Shown: positions 28,533 through 37,768 of the stretch, piece after piece
How the letters are laid out: each line of letters starts with the position of its first letter
How positions within the stretch are numbered: the stretch's first letter is position 1
From: Candidatus Omnitrophota bacterium
GTDB lineage: Bacteria > Omnitrophota > Gorgyraeia > Zapsychrales > Fredricksoniimonadaceae
Length of the DNA stretch: 52,936 nucleotides
Assembly (NCBI GenBank): GCA_016201795.1
Contig: JACQCF010000002.1
Location: 109,122-162,057, forward strand
Reading direction: 5' to 3'
Made by a program: the position numbers and the translations under genes
The notes under the pieces: generated by a model
The model's input: the letters and a program-made list of their open reading frames with translations, nothing else
Told to the model about the DNA's origin: nothing
Databases searched by the model: none

Positions 28533-31500
28533 ATGTATCTTAAACGCCTCGAGGTTTTTGCTTTTAAATCATTCGCCGAGAAAACCGTCCTGGATTTTCA
28601 AAAGGGCATTTCCGTCATCGTGGGACCCAACGGTTGCGGTAAAAGCAATGTGTTTGACGCCATCCGTTGGGTTTTAGGCGAGCAAAGCGTCAGGGAATTG
28701 CGCGGCTCTTCGATGGAGGATGTTATTTTCAACGGCACCGACCAGAAACCAGCCCTCGGTTTTGCGGAGGTTTCTTTAATATTTTCCAACGAGTCCAAAA
28801 TTCTCCCCTTTGAACATGAAGAAGTGATTGTCACCCGCCGATTGTTTCGTTCCGGTGAAAGTGAATATTTGATCAATAAGAATGTCTGCCGCCTCCGTGA
28901 CGTTGTGGAAATGTTTTTGGGCACAGGGGTGGGGGCTGAGGCGTATTCGCTGATTCAGCAGGGTAAGGTGGATCTGGTGGTTTCCGCCAAATCCGATGAG
29001 CGTCGTCAGATTTTTGATGAAGCCGCTGGCATTACTAAATACAAAGCCAAGAAGAAAGAAGCTTTAAGCAAACTCAAAGAGACGGAAGATAATCTGGTAC
29101 GTTTAAACGACATTATTGTCGAGGTCAAACGTCAAATCGCCACCATCGATCGTCAGGCCAAAAAAGCGAAAGCGTACAAGGAAGAGTTTGAGCAGTTAAA
29201 ACAACTTGAGCTGACGATCGCGGGTCATCAAATGGCCGGATTTACCCAGGAATTGGAGATCATGACAGCCGGTCTGCAGAACCTTGCGACCAAAGAACAG
29301 GAGGGCCTGCGCCAATTAGAAGAATTTAATCAGCGCCTCGCTTACGAAACAGCGCTTATGGAAGAGCTCGATGAGAAAATCAATGATTTCAAAGCCCAGC
29401 AAATCCGTTTGGATAATGATATTGAGGTCAATGTCCGTCAAATTGGTTTTAATGAAGAGCGCCTGCAGAATTTCGACGAGACCCTCAGCCGTCTGGAGAC
29501 AGACAAAAAGGCCGCTTTGGAGCGCTGCGGGACTCATCAGAACAAAATTGAGGACCTCAAAGCTCAACTGGCTCAAATCACCGAATCTTTAGCGGCTTCG
29601 ACCAATCAATTAGACGAGAAGCGCCGGGGTTTAAAGGTGCTGATGATCTTTATTGATGAGACCTCTGTTTCCATCAAGTCCTGTCAGCAGAAAATTTTTG
29701 CGCTCAATACCGAAGAGGTACGTTTAAAGAATCAATTAACCGAGAATATGAAACGCGTCCTAGAGCAAAACGCCGGTAAAGCCCGTCTGGGACAGGAAAA
29801 CAGCAAAGTTAACTTGGAAAAATCTCAGGTGAGCCAGAAGTTCGAAGCCATCAATGCGTCCATTACCACTGTCCAGTCCCAATTGCAAAGCGCCCGGACC
29901 TCTTTAGACAGCCAGCGTCAGGCCCAGGAGAATTTTAAAAGCCAATGGATTGCCTGCGAGACTAAAATTGACGACCTGGAGAAATCCAAAGTTTTTTTAT
30001 TGTCTCAAAAGGATTTTATCGCCGGGATGCAGCGTCAGTATCAGGACAATCCTGATTTGATTGTCGAGGGCCGTTTCATTGCGCCGGTTAGACCTTTAGA
30101 ACATCAAACCGGTATCATCGGTAAAATCAAAAGTATTCAAGAGGTGGCCGGCGGTTATGAAATCGTTTACCAGATGAAATATGTGGAGCTGGATTTAGGG
30201 CACATGGATGGACGTATGGCCGCGCTTGAGAGGCAATTAGCCGGTGAAAATGCCCAGAAGGATCGTTTCAATCAAAGTATCCGTGAGCATCAGGCGGTCA
30301 TGGATGAGGCGTTAAAAGACATTTTGCAACAGGAGAAAAAATTATCCGTTTGGGAAGCGCAGAAAAGCGATATTGAGCTGGAATCCGGGAAGATCGTCAC
30401 AGAATTGGATTTAATCGGCACAGAATTTGTTCAAATTGAATCGGCTCTTGCAGATTTGAAAACCCAGGAAGCCGCATTATCCGCGCAATTGCAAAATATC
30501 GCCGGTCAAATGACCCATACCCAGGAAGAAATCAAAGGCAAACAACAAGACATTGTCCGCAAACATCAAGAACGCGAAGACTGGAATGTGGGAATCGTGC
30601 AATTGGAAGCTCAATGGAACACTTTACAAACTCAACAGCAAAACGCTCAAAGTAGTTTGGATTTACACCAACAGAATTTAGAACGCGATTTATCCGATAT
30701 CAGCCGTTTTGATCGTGAAACCAAGGAGTCCATTGCTAAAAAGATTAAAATCAACGACGATATTTCTAATTTGCAAATCGCCATTGATCATTTAAAAACC
30801 AGGAAGGAAAGTTTAAACGGTCAATTTAATCAATCGATGGGTCAAAAAGCAGACATGAGCCAGCGCTTAGTCGGTATTCGCCACCATGCCAAGACCATTG
30901 AGGATGAAATGATTCAAGCCAAAGGCGAGCTTCATCATCTGCAGATGCGCCAGCAGGAATTACAGTTTAACCAGCGGGCTCTCAAAGAGCGTCTTTTGCA
31001 AACCTATAAGATTGATTGGGATGAGTGGCAGGCTCAGCCGGTGTTGCCCCAACCTAATGGAGTTTTAGAACTGGCTGTTGAAATTGAGCGTTTGAAGAAA
31101 CGCTGTGAATCCTATGGCGCGGTCAATTTGGTGGCCATTGAAGAGTTCGACGAGCTTAAAGGACGTTTTGAGTTTTTGACCAAACAGCAGAGTGATTTGT
31201 TGACGGCCCGCGAACAGTTGATGTCTACCATTTTGAAAATCAACCGCACTACCCGTCAGATGTTTACCGACACTTTTACCAAAGTCAATGAAGAGTTCCA
31301 AATTTATTTTCGCATGCTGTTTGGCGGTGGCCAGGCCCAGCTGGTGTTATTGGATCCTGAAAATGCCCTGGAATCCGGTATTGATATTATGGCCCGCCCG
31401 CCGGGTAAAAAGCTGCAGAATATTAGCCTGCTTTCTGGAGGGGAAAAGACATTAACAGCCATTGCCCTTATCTTTGGTATCTTTAAGGTAAACCCTTCGC

Positions 31501-31769
31501 CATTTTGCGTTCTGGACGAAATCGATGCGGCTTTGGACGAAAGCAATATCGGCCGTTTTGTCACGCTCTTAAAGGAATTTGCTAAAATCGCCCAATTTAT
31601 CGTCATCACTCACAATAAAAAGACCATGGAGGCAGCTCATATCATGTATGGGGTGACCATGCAGGAGCGCGGGGTCTCCCGTATTGTGTCGGTGAAATTC
31701 AACCAATACCATCCTCAAACACCGCCTGCCAAAGCGCCGCAGCCTATGGAGGCAGTTGCAGTCGTGTAG
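28533..31769 (+). CDS. smc: Chromosome segregation protein SMC with a reduced hinge
   Basis: An ATP-dependent DNA-loop-forming condensin core. The N-terminal head has KRLEVFAFKSFAEKT and Walker A VGPNGCGKSNVFDAI, with the R-loop/Q-loop EQSVRELRGSSM. The C-terminal head has LLSGGEKTLTAIALIF (signature) and CVLDEIDAALDESN (Walker B and D-loop). Long coiled coils fill about residues 165-500 and 560-900. At the coil apex only about 50 residues are non-coil (LIVEGRFIAPVRPL to VELDLGHM), where a canonical hinge of 120 or more is expected. Total length is 1078 aa, about 100 short of typical. ScpB is encoded in the window at 40522; ScpA is not. Confidence 0.93.
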   Translation: MYLKRLEVFAFKSFAEKTVLDFQKGISVIVGPNGCGKSNVFDAIRWVLGEQSVRELRGSSMEDVIFNGTDQKPALGFAEVSLIFSNESKILPFEHEEVIVTRRLFRSGESEYLINKNVCRLRDVVEMFLGTGVGAEAYSLIQQGKVDLVVSAKSDERRQIFDEAAGITKYKAKKKEALSKLKETEDNLVRLNDIIVEVKRQIATIDRQAKKAKAYKEEFEQLKQLELTIAGHQMAGFTQELEIMTAGLQNLATKEQEGLRQLEEFNQRLAYETALMEELDEKINDFKAQQIRLDNDIEVNVRQIGFNEERLQNFDETLSRLETDKKAALERCGTHQNKIEDLKAQLAQITESLAASTNQLDEKRRGLKVLMIFIDETSVSIKSCQQKIFALNTEEVRLKNQLTENMKRVLEQNAGKARLGQENSKVNLEKSQVSQKFEAINASITTVQSQLQSARTSLDSQRQAQENFKSQWIACETKIDDLEKSKVFLLSQKDFIAGMQRQYQDNPDLIVEGRFIAPVRPLEHQTGIIGKIKSIQEVAGGYEIVYQMKYVELDLGHMDGRMAALERQLAGENAQKDRFNQSIREHQAVMDEALKDILQQEKKLSVWEAQKSDIELESGKIVTELDLIGTEFVQIESALADLKTQEAALSAQLQNIAGQMTHTQEEIKGKQQDIVRKHQEREDWNVGIVQLEAQWNTLQTQQQNAQSSLDLHQQNLERDLSDISRFDRETKESIAKKIKINDDISNLQIAIDHLKTRKESLNGQFNQSMGQKADMSQRLVGIRHHAKTIEDEMIQAKGELHHLQMRQQELQFNQRALKERLLQTYKIDWDEWQAQPVLPQPNGVLELAVEIERLKKRCESYGAVNLVAIEEFDELKGRFEFLTKQQSDLLTAREQLMSTILKINRTTRQMFTDTFTKVNEEFQIYFRMLFGGGQAQLVLLDPENALESGIDIMARPPGKKLQNISLLSGGEKTLTAIALIFGIFKVNPSPFCVLDEIDAALDESNIGRFVTLLKEFAKIAQFIVITHNKKTMEAAHIMYGVTMQERGVSRIVSVKFNQYHPQTPPAKAPQPMEAVAVV

Positions 31770-31772
31770 GGC

Positions 31773-31808
31773 TTGAAAAGATTTTTTAAGAAAACACTAC
31801 CTTTTCAA
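31773..31808. other. Inverted repeat after smc, possible weak terminator
   Basis: TTGAAAAG (31773-31780) and CTTTTCAA (31801-31808) are perfect inverted repeats four bases after the smc stop. The loop is 20 bases and A/T rich. The stem is weak and no T-run follows, so termination is only a possibility. The rest of the gap to cvpA (about 130 bases) holds a promoter and nothing else I can support. Confidence 0.35.
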
Positions 31809-31886
31809 ATCCAAATATGTTATAACTCTATAAATCTCATATGGATAAGGGTTTTTAAAAATCTTAACAGTACAGGGAGCGTTTCC

Positions 31887-31916
31887 TTGACAGTCGCCCT
31901 GATGACATGTTATACT
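31887..31916 (+). promoter_or_regulatory. Sigma70-type promoter for cvpA-dnaG-rpoD
   Basis: TTGACA (31887-31892), 17 bases, then TTATAC (31910-31915), or TATACT one base later. The transcript would start about 20 bases before the cvpA ATG and probably runs through dnaG, rpoD and aroD, since these genes are nearly contiguous. Confidence 0.75.
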
Positions 31917-31943
31917 TCCTATTGGATTCCCAGATTCCCATAA

Positions 31944-32537
31944 ATGAATACATTCACACATATTCTTGAAAGTATCAACTGGGTTGATGTGGTCATGCTG
32001 GTTTTGCTCATCCGTAGCGTTTTTATCGGAGTCAAAACCGGTTTTGTGATAGAGCTGTTCAAATTTTTAGGAGTTTTAGGTGCAGTTTTGGTTGGTTTGC
32101 ACTATTATGCGCTGATGGCTGCGCTGATAGCTAAAAAGACCAACTGGTCTTTAGAATCCTTTGAATTTGTGATCTTTGTCTTACTCTGTTTGCTGGCAGT
32201 GCTGGTGGTCAAATGTTTGCGTGATTGGTTTTTGATGTTCTTTAAATTTGAAAGCACCCATGCGGGGTTTAATCAATGGGGCGCCGGCTTTATCTGTGTA
32301 TTGAGGGCTTTGTTTTTGGCTAGTCTCATCATGTATGCGCTTTTATTGACCCGCGTTGAATATTTGCAAAGAGAGACTTTGACTTCTATTTCGCAGAAAC
32401 TGGCTTTGAAAGTAGCGCCGAATACATACCATTTTTTGTTTCATCAGGTGATTGGAAAGATTTTTACGCAACAGAAGTTTAACGAAGACGTTTTTAATGT
32501 GATTTCGCGCAACAGCGTTAGTCGAAAGCCGTTTTAG
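31944..32537 (+). CDS. cvpA: CvpA family membrane protein
   Basis: A 197 aa inner-membrane protein. The first span starts NWVDVVMLVLLIRSVFIGVKTGFV, the typical CvpA opening, with the FIGVKTGFVIELFKF motif. Further spans are at about residues 40-60, 70-90 and 115-135. CvpA proteins were named for colicin V production and are linked to envelope stress, but the biochemical role is unclear. It lies 13 bases upstream of dnaG. Confidence 0.82.
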   Translation: MNTFTHILESINWVDVVMLVLLIRSVFIGVKTGFVIELFKFLGVLGAVLVGLHYYALMAALIAKKTNWSLESFEFVIFVLLCLLAVLVVKCLRDWFLMFFKFESTHAGFNQWGAGFICVLRALFLASLIMYALLLTRVEYLQRETLTSISQKLALKVAPNTYHFLFHQVIGKIFTQQKFNEDVFNVISRNSVSRKPF

Positions 32538-32550
32538 CAGGGAGTTTTAC

Positions 32551-34338
32551 GTGGGGTTGATCGCAGAAGATATGATCCGACAGATCATTGACCGATCTGA
32601 TATCATCGATGTGATTGGCCGTTACGTGACGCTTAAAAAAGCGGGAAATAGTTTTAAAGCTCTTTGTCCGTTTCATCATGAAAAGACACCTTCGTTTGTG
32701 GTCAATCCCGACAAGCAAATTTTTCACTGTTTCGGTTGCGGGGTGGGCGGTGACGTGGTGGGATTTATCATGCGTCAGGAGCGCGTGGAGTTTCCCCAGG
32801 CCGTGCGTTTCCTGGCGGATCAGGCCGGCATTGTTATCCCCGAGGATCAAGAGCAGGCCCCAGGCCCATCGAAGAATCTTAAAGACGAAATTTACAAGAT
32901 CAACGAATGGGCGCTGGTTTTTTTTCATGAAACGCTTTTGACCAGCCGCCAGCCCAAGCCTAAGGCGGCCCGCGATTATTTAAAAAGCCGTGAGGTGGAT
33001 TTAGAAACAGTCAAGAGGTTTCGTTTAGGATATGCGCCCGATGAGTGGGATAGTCTCATCGGCGTTTTAAAACAAAGAGGCGTTTCTTTAGAACTCATGC
33101 ATCAGGCGGGTTTAGTGATTGCCCGCGAAAAGAGCGGCTATTACGACAGGTTTCGTGGCCGCATTATTTTTCCGATTTTTGATATCAATAGCCGTCCCGT
33201 GGCTTTCGGCGCGCGTTCTTTAAGCGAACATGAGGGGGCTAAATATATTAATTCTCCCGAGACGCCGGTATACACCAAAGGCCGGCATTTATTCGGTCTT
33301 CATTTGACCAAAACGTCCGTGGGAGAAGTTGATCACATCGTGATAGTCGAAGGGTATATGGATATGATGATGCCCTTCGTGCACGGGGTTAAAAATATTG
33401 CGGCGTCTTTAGGTACGGCTTTGACCGTCGATCAGATTAGACTCATACGCCGTTACAGCTCGAATGTGATCATGCTCTTTGATACAGATCCCGCAGGTCA
33501 GGCCGCCATTGTGCGGTCGCTGGATTTGCTCATTGACGAAGGGATGAATGTGAAGGTAGTCACCTTAGGTGATGGCCAGGACCCGGATTCATTTATCCGT
33601 CGTTTTGGTGTATCCGCTTTGGGGGATCGGTTAAAACAGGCGCAGACGTTGTTTGACTATAAATTCAACTGGCTCGCCGGCCAATTCAATCCCCAGACGA
33701 TCGAGGGCAAAACAAAAATCAGCCAGGATATGCTTACGACGATCAGTCGTTTTAAAAGCGAGGTGGCCAAGTTTGAATTGATGCGCCTTTTGGCAAAGCA
33801 GTTAAACGTACCTGAGACGGTGATTCTCAAGCAGGCCCAAAACCAATGGAAGTCTTCGTCGCAGATGAACAGACCTGTGACCCAACAGGCACCCGTCCAG
33901 ACCGTCAAGGGCATGAAACCTCAGGAAGAACTTTTGATCGCACTTTTTTTAGACGATCATCAGTGGGCTCAAAAAGCTCAGGAGCTTCTTAAACTTGAAG
34001 ATTTTACCGAAGGCCTGGCGCGGGATATGGTACAAAAAATTTGGCGGATGACTCAAGAAAATCTTGAGTGGACCGATACTCAATTGATGGCCAAGCTTGA
34101 GGATCAACAAGCCCAGAGTTTGGTGGCCAAATTATTAAGCGGTGTTCATGCGCGCAAGGTGGATCCCTCGCGCGTATTTGGGGATTGTGTGAAGCTTATT
34201 CAAACAGAAGGTATTGAAAAACAAAAAGGACAACTTCAAAAAGAAATTCAGGAGACAGAAATTCGTGGTGATACCGTGGACGTTGGTACATTACGCAGGT
34301 TTGAAGAGTTAAACCGTAGGGTAAAAAATCGAGGTTAA
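32551..34338 (+). CDS. dnaG: DNA primase
   Basis: Synthesises RNA primers at the replication fork. The GTG start is set by AGGGAG upstream. The N-terminal CHC2 zinc finger is [11 protein letters not shown]…[10 protein letters not shown]. The RNA polymerase-like core has [20 protein letters not shown], and the TOPRIM site has [11 protein letters not shown] and [10 protein letters not shown]. The C-terminal helicase-binding region is shorter and less conserved. At 595 aa it has normal length. rpoD begins one base after its stop, a version of the macromolecular synthesis operon lacking rpsU. Confidence 0.96.
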   Translation: MGLIAEDMIRQIIDRSDIIDVIGRYVTLKKAGNSFKALCPFHHEKTPSFVVNPDKQIFHCFGCGVGGDVVGFIMRQERVEFPQAVRFLADQAGIVIPEDQEQAPGPSKNLKDEIYKINEWALVFFHETLLTSRQPKPKAARDYLKSREVDLETVKRFRLGYAPDEWDSLIGVLKQRGVSLELMHQAGLVIAREKSGYYDRFRGRIIFPIFDINSRPVAFGARSLSEHEGAKYINSPETPVYTKGRHLFGLHLTKTSVGEVDHIVIVEGYMDMMMPFVHGVKNIAASLGTALTVDQIRLIRRYSSNVIMLFDTDPAGQAAIVRSLDLLIDEGMNVKVVTLGDGQDPDSFIRRFGVSALGDRLKQAQTLFDYKFNWLAGQFNPQTIEGKTKISQDMLTTISRFKSEVAKFELMRLLAKQLNVPETVILKQAQNQWKSSSQMNRPVTQQAPVQTVKGMKPQEELLIALFLDDHQWAQKAQELLKLEDFTEGLARDMVQKIWRMTQENLEWTDTQLMAKLEDQQAQSLVAKLLSGVHARKVDPSRVFGDCVKLIQTEGIEKQKGQLQKEIQETEIRGDTVDVGTLRRFEELNRRVKNRG

Positions 34339-34339
34339 T

Positions 34340-35941
34340 ATGGCAGAACAGGTCAAAGACAGAGACATACAAGGTGATCTGGATAAATTAGTGTCCTTGG
34401 GTAAAAAGAAGGGGTTTTTAACCTATGACGAGGTTAATGAAACCCTCTCGGATGCCGTTGATTCGTCCGATGACATTGACCAGGTTTTTGATGTTTTGGA
34501 CGGTCAGGAAATTAAAGTGGTCGACTCTGCGGAAGATGTTCCTGTGGTCGAAGAAGGCAGTAATAGTAATGAAGAAAGCCGTGAACAGCAGGTGCGCCGC
34601 GTGCGGGAAGAAAATAAAGAGGAAGATGTGTATGCCGATAAATTCATTCCGCTCGATGATCCTGTCAAAATGTATCTTAAACAAATGGGCTCCATTCCCC
34701 TGTTGACGCGCGAGGAAGAAATCAGTTTGGCCAAGCGTATTGAAGAGGCGGAGATGAAATTCGCCGAAAGCCTATTTAAGACTTATTTTGCGCGCAAAGA
34801 AGCCATTGCCATGATTAACGCTGTTCTTCGTGAAGAGATCAACGCCGAAGATGTGATCAAAGACGAGCTCGAACGCCGTGGGCGCCTGATCAAGGATCTG
34901 GGTAAAATCCTCGAACGCGTGCGCCATACGCGCGTAGGATCGGATATTTCCGCCCAATCCATTGCCGAGTTTAAATTAACCTCGACGGTCAACGAAGAGA
35001 TCGTTATCAAAATTACCGAAATCATCGAGAATGCCGAGCGTATCGACCGCTTGTTGAAGGTCAAAAAGAATATGCCCAATGCGGGGGAATTTAGAAAGCA
35101 AAAGGCCGCGCTTTTAAGAGAACTGGGTGATCCGGTTGAGCGCGTTAAAACACATTTGCGCGAGATCAAAACCCGCCAGTCGCGTTTTAACAAAGCCAAA
35201 AAATTGCTGGTTGAAGCCAACTTGCGTCTGGTGGTCTCCATCGCCAAGAAATACATCAACCGCGGGCTTTCCTTTTTGGATTTGATCCAGGAAGGCAATA
35301 TGGGTTTAATCCGTGCCGTCGAGAAATTCGAATACCAGCGCGGATATAAGTTTTCCACGTATGCCACCTGGTGGATTCGCCAGGCGATCACCCGTTCTAT
35401 TGCGGATCAGGCGCGCACCATTCGTATCCCCGTGCACATGACCGAGACGATCAATAAAATTATCCGCGTCTCGCGCGTGTTCGTGCAGGAATATGGCCGC
35501 GAGCCCTCACCGACGGAAATCGCCAGGGAAATGCGCATGCCGATCAGTAAAGTCAAAGAAATCCTCAAGATTTCTCAGGTGCCGATTTCTTTGCAGACGC
35601 CCATCGGCGATGAAGGGGACACCCATTTTGGCGATTTCATCGAGGATAAAAAAGCGGTGTCACCGGCCAATGCCACGTTGCATTCGATGCTCAAGGATGA
35701 AATCACCTCTGTGCTGCGCACCTTGGATGAGCGCGAGCGCAAGATTCTGGAATTGCGTTTCGGGATTCATGACGGCACCAGCCGTACTCTCGAAGAGGTG
35801 GGCGCCGAGTTTAACGTCACCCGCGAGCGCGTACGCCAGATTGAATCCAAAGCGCTTCGCAAATTGCGGCATCCGACCAGATCAAGGCGCATCAAGTCCT
35901 TCTTGGACATGGCCGCCAAAGAAGGCGAGACGGTTATTTAA
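34340..35941 (+). CDS. rpoD: RNA polymerase primary sigma factor RpoD
   Basis: The housekeeping sigma70. Region 1.1 is at the N-terminus ([17 protein letters not shown]), then an acidic linker and region 1.2 ([20 protein letters not shown]). Region 2 contains [20 protein letters not shown] and [15 protein letters not shown] for -10 recognition. Region 4.2 is [19 protein letters not shown] for -35 recognition. At 533 aa it is shorter than the enterobacterial protein because the non-conserved region is small. The near-perfect TTGACA/TATAAT promoters in this window agree with a normal primary sigma. Confidence 0.97.
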   Translation: MAEQVKDRDIQGDLDKLVSLGKKKGFLTYDEVNETLSDAVDSSDDIDQVFDVLDGQEIKVVDSAEDVPVVEEGSNSNEESREQQVRRVREENKEEDVYADKFIPLDDPVKMYLKQMGSIPLLTREEEISLAKRIEEAEMKFAESLFKTYFARKEAIAMINAVLREEINAEDVIKDELERRGRLIKDLGKILERVRHTRVGSDISAQSIAEFKLTSTVNEEIVIKITEIIENAERIDRLLKVKKNMPNAGEFRKQKAALLRELGDPVERVKTHLREIKTRQSRFNKAKKLLVEANLRLVVSIAKKYINRGLSFLDLIQEGNMGLIRAVEKFEYQRGYKFSTYATWWIRQAITRSIADQARTIRIPVHMTETINKIIRVSRVFVQEYGREPSPTEIAREMRMPISKVKEILKISQVPISLQTPIGDEGDTHFGDFIEDKKAVSPANATLHSMLKDEITSVLRTLDERERKILELRFGIHDGTSRTLEEVGAEFNVTRERVRQIESKALRKLRHPTRSRRIKSFLDMAAKEGETVI

Positions 35942-36613
35942 GTGCAGACCAATAAACCACGTATCGCGCTGGTCATCACCGATAAGGAAACCAACGCCCA
36001 AATCAAGCCCTGGGGGGCTGATTTGCTGGAGCTGCGCGTGGATTTATTTAAGAAATTAGATCCGGCCTACGTGGCATCCCAGGCTAAACGCCGTCGGGCT
36101 TTAAAAATTCCTCTGTTGTTGAGTGTGCGCAATCAAAAAAAAGAAGGGGCACGCAAAGTTTTTTCCGATAGGACCAAATGGCGGATGATAGAAACTGTTT
36201 TGCCTTTGGTGGATATGGTCGATATCGAACTGAGCTGTGGGCTTTTAAAGCAAGTTGTGGCTTTAGTACACAAACATGGCAAAAAGGTCATTGTCTCCAG
36301 CCATCATTTTGACCAAACACCAGCGCACATGGAATACATTTTCAAGAAAGCTCTAGGCGCCAGGGCAGACATTGTCAAAATCGCGGCCAAGGCCAATATC
36401 TGGGATGATGTACTGCGCATGATCGAGTTTACTCATACCCATCGAAAACATCCGTTAATCACGGTTTCTATGGGGACTTGGGGGGTTATGTCACGTTTGC
36501 TCTTACCAGCTGCCGGTAGCCTATACACTTACGCCTTTCTGCATAAACCAACCGCCCCGGGACAAATTGATGTTAAAACACTCAAGTCCCACCTGAAATT
36601 TTACTACCCTTAG
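35942..36613 (+). CDS. aroD: 3-dehydroquinate dehydratase, type I
   Basis: Step three of the shikimate pathway, via a Schiff-base lysine. The GTG start immediately follows the rpoD stop. GADLLELRVDLF is the substrate-binding start of the barrel, VIVSSHHFDQTP carries the catalytic His, and ADIVKIAAKANIW contains the Schiff-base Lys. At 223 aa it is slightly short but complete. The window also encodes AroF, TyrA, PheA and HisC, so aromatic amino acid synthesis is a theme. Confidence 0.92.
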   Translation: MQTNKPRIALVITDKETNAQIKPWGADLLELRVDLFKKLDPAYVASQAKRRRALKIPLLLSVRNQKKEGARKVFSDRTKWRMIETVLPLVDMVDIELSCGLLKQVVALVHKHGKKVIVSSHHFDQTPAHMEYIFKKALGARADIVKIAAKANIWDDVLRMIEFTHTHRKHPLITVSMGTWGVMSRLLLPAAGSLYTYAFLHKPTAPGQIDVKTLKSHLKFYYP

Positions 36614-36737
36614 TATATAAATTATGATATTATTTACCCTTCTTTGGCCCAAACTGGATTAGTCCAGGTTCGAGTTTATTAAGACGAGAACCTAAAAAGG
36701 GTTATGAAGGGAAAAGTTGGCGACGACGGGCCCATAG

Positions 36738-36793
36738 TCCGCCAAGCCTCTGGCTTGGCGAGATCTCGCCAAATGATAAAATCATTTGGCGGA
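36738..36793. repeat. Tandem double-hairpin element (family R2), copy 1
   Basis: The structure is TCCGCCAA-GCC-TCT-GGC-TTGGCG, then AGAT, then CTCGCCAA-ATGAT-…-ATCAT-TTGGCGGA. The two hairpins share constant ends (CGCCAA/TTGGCG) but have different, self-complementary cores. The junction TTGGCGAGATCTCGCCAA is itself a perfect 18-base palindrome. A sister copy lies in RNase P RNA at 38414-38477. Confidence 0.85.
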
Positions 36794-36797
36794 CTCA

Positions 36798-36819
36798 GTC
36801 CCTCGACAGGGCTCGGGAC
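36798..36819. repeat. CTCGACAGGGCTCGGGAC hairpin (family R4-like)
   Basis: GTCCC at the left and GGGAC at the right bracket TCGACAGGGCTC. The sequence resembles the common 'TTCGACAGGCTCAGGAC' class of intergenic repeat and the element at 46071-46111. Four bases separate it from R2 copy 1. Confidence 0.5.
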
Positions 36820-36875
36820 ATGTTGAGGTGAATTCAACGCTTGAGAAGGGCCTTACAACGGTAGTTGATGATTTC

Positions 36876-36949
36876 GGGCCCATAGCTCAGTCGGTCAGAG
36901 CAGGAGACTCATAATCTCTTGGTCCCTGGTTCGAGTCCAGGTGGGCCCA
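36876..36949 (+). tRNA. tRNA with CAT anticodon (elongator Met or Ile2)
   Basis: A 74-base cloverleaf. The acceptor is GGGCCCA with TGGGCCC and discriminator A. The D arm is AGCTCAGTCGGTCAGAGC, the anticodon stem GGAGA/TCTCT with loop CTCATAA (anticodon CAT), and the T arm CTGGTTCGAGTCCAG. The paired G1-C72 end excludes initiator tRNA. The GACTCATAATC…TTGGTC…CTGGTTCGAGTCCAG pattern resembles lysidine-modified tRNA-Ile2 at least as much as elongator Met, so identity is open. CCA is not encoded. Confidence 0.93.
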
Positions 36950-36959
36950 GATCATTTAA

Positions 36960-37034
36960 GGACTCATAGCTCAGCTTGGTTAGAGCGTCGCCCTCACATG
37001 GCGAAGGCCGTAGGTTCAAGTCCTACTGAGTCCA
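36960..37034 (+). tRNA. tRNA-Val (CAC)
   Basis: A 75-base cloverleaf. The acceptor is GGACTCA with TGAGTCC and discriminator A. The D arm is AGCTCAGCTTGGTTAGAGC, the anticodon stem TCGCC/GGCGA with loop CTCACAT (anticodon CAC, Val), and the T arm GTAGGTTCAAGTCCTAC. CCA is not encoded. It is 10 bases after the other tRNA and probably shares its transcript. Confidence 0.95.
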
Positions 37035-37042
37035 TTGCTATT

Positions 37043-37768
37043 ATGACTACAACATCGATTAAAGACCAAATTAGAAAACTGGTTGATTTGCAGGTGATGG
37101 ATATTGAGGTTTACCGTCTCAAAAGCGAACTTCGTGACAGACCCGCGGAGATCGAGGCATTCAAAGCAAGTTTTGAAGCTAAAAAAGACAAGTTAAAAAG
37201 TTTAGAAGATCAGTTAAAAGCCATTTTGGTTAGGCAAAAAGGGGATGAAGGTGAGCTTAAATCCAAGGAAGAAGCGATCCTCAAAGCTGACGGGCAATTG
37301 TTCCAGTTAAAGACCAACAAAGAGTATCAGGCCAAATTGTTGGAAATTGAAAGTCTCAAGGCAGATAAATCTTTGGTTGAAGAAAAAATCCTTTTAGGGT
37401 TTGATCAGATCGAAGCGGCCCGTAAAGCCGTGGAGGTGGAAAAAGCGGTGGTGGCCAGTTATGAAAAAGAATTTCAGGCTAAGAAAAAAGAGGCGGATGG
37501 GATGATCGCCGTCGCTAATGATCAGCTGAAAGTCAAAGAATCCCAGCGCAGCCGTCTGACGCCGGATGTCAGGCCCGATATTTTAAGCCGTTATGAGCGC
37601 ATTTTACAGAAGAAAGAAGGGTTGGCCATCGTGCCTGTCAAAAATCATGCCTGCGGCAGATGTTTCATGCATCTGACCGAACAGCTGATCCATGAAATCA
37701 AAATGCATGATCAGCTCGTTGCCTGTGATGCGTGTGCCAGGCTTCTTTATCTCGAAGATGATCTATGA
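37043..37768 (+). CDS. Coiled-coil protein with C4 zinc ribbon (DUF164/CT398-like)
   Basis: A 241 aa protein. The ORF-track start (36941) runs through the tRNA genes and is rejected. ATG 37043 lies nine bases after tRNA-Val and gives the usual start IKDQIRKLVDLQVMDIEVYRL. Residues 10-175 are a long coiled coil. The C-terminal zinc ribbon is CGRCFMHLTEQ…CDACARLLY. The family is widespread, often next to RNase HI and RNase P RNA, and has been linked to flagellar or secretion partners in some species. The function here is unknown. It overlaps rnhA by ATGA. Confidence 0.85.
   Translation: MTTTSIKDQIRKLVDLQVMDIEVYRLKSELRDRPAEIEAFKASFEAKKDKLKSLEDQLKAILVRQKGDEGELKSKEEAILKADGQLFQLKTNKEYQAKLLEIESLKADKSLVEEKILLGFDQIEAARKAVEVEKAVVASYEKEFQAKKKEADGMIAVANDQLKVKESQRSRLTPDVRPDILSRYERILQKKEGLAIVPVKNHACGRCFMHLTEQLIHEIKMHDQLVACDACARLLYLEDDL

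Larger units (their letters stand above)
36614..36875. other. Structured intergenic region before the tRNAs; unidentified RNA or tRNA remnant
   Basis: 262 bases without a credible ORF. An AT-rich TATAAATTATGATATT could supply a -10. CCCTTCTT (near 36638) can pair with GAGAAGGG (near 36843), and CTGGA/TCCAG and GGTTC/GAACC form inner hairpins, so a structured RNA is possible. Between them lie an R2 double hairpin (36738-36793) and an R4-type hairpin (36798-36819). GGGCCCATAG (36728) matches the start of the downstream tRNA. I could not match it to tmRNA, SRP RNA or 6S RNA. Confidence 0.4.

Noticed and set aside
36614-36875. 6S RNA, tmRNA or SRP RNA before the tRNAs
   Set aside because: No tmRNA tRNA-like ends or tag frame, no SRP tetraloop domain, and no convincing 6S bubble. 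The faint GCGACGACG similarity is not enough.
36876-36949. Initiator tRNA-fMet
   Set aside because: G1 pairs with C72 and the anticodon stem lacks the three G-C pairs of initiators.
36941-37042. N-terminal extension of the zinc-ribbon ORF reading through both tRNA genes
   Set aside because: The bases form two good cloverleaf tRNAs, and ATG 37043 matches the start of the protein family.
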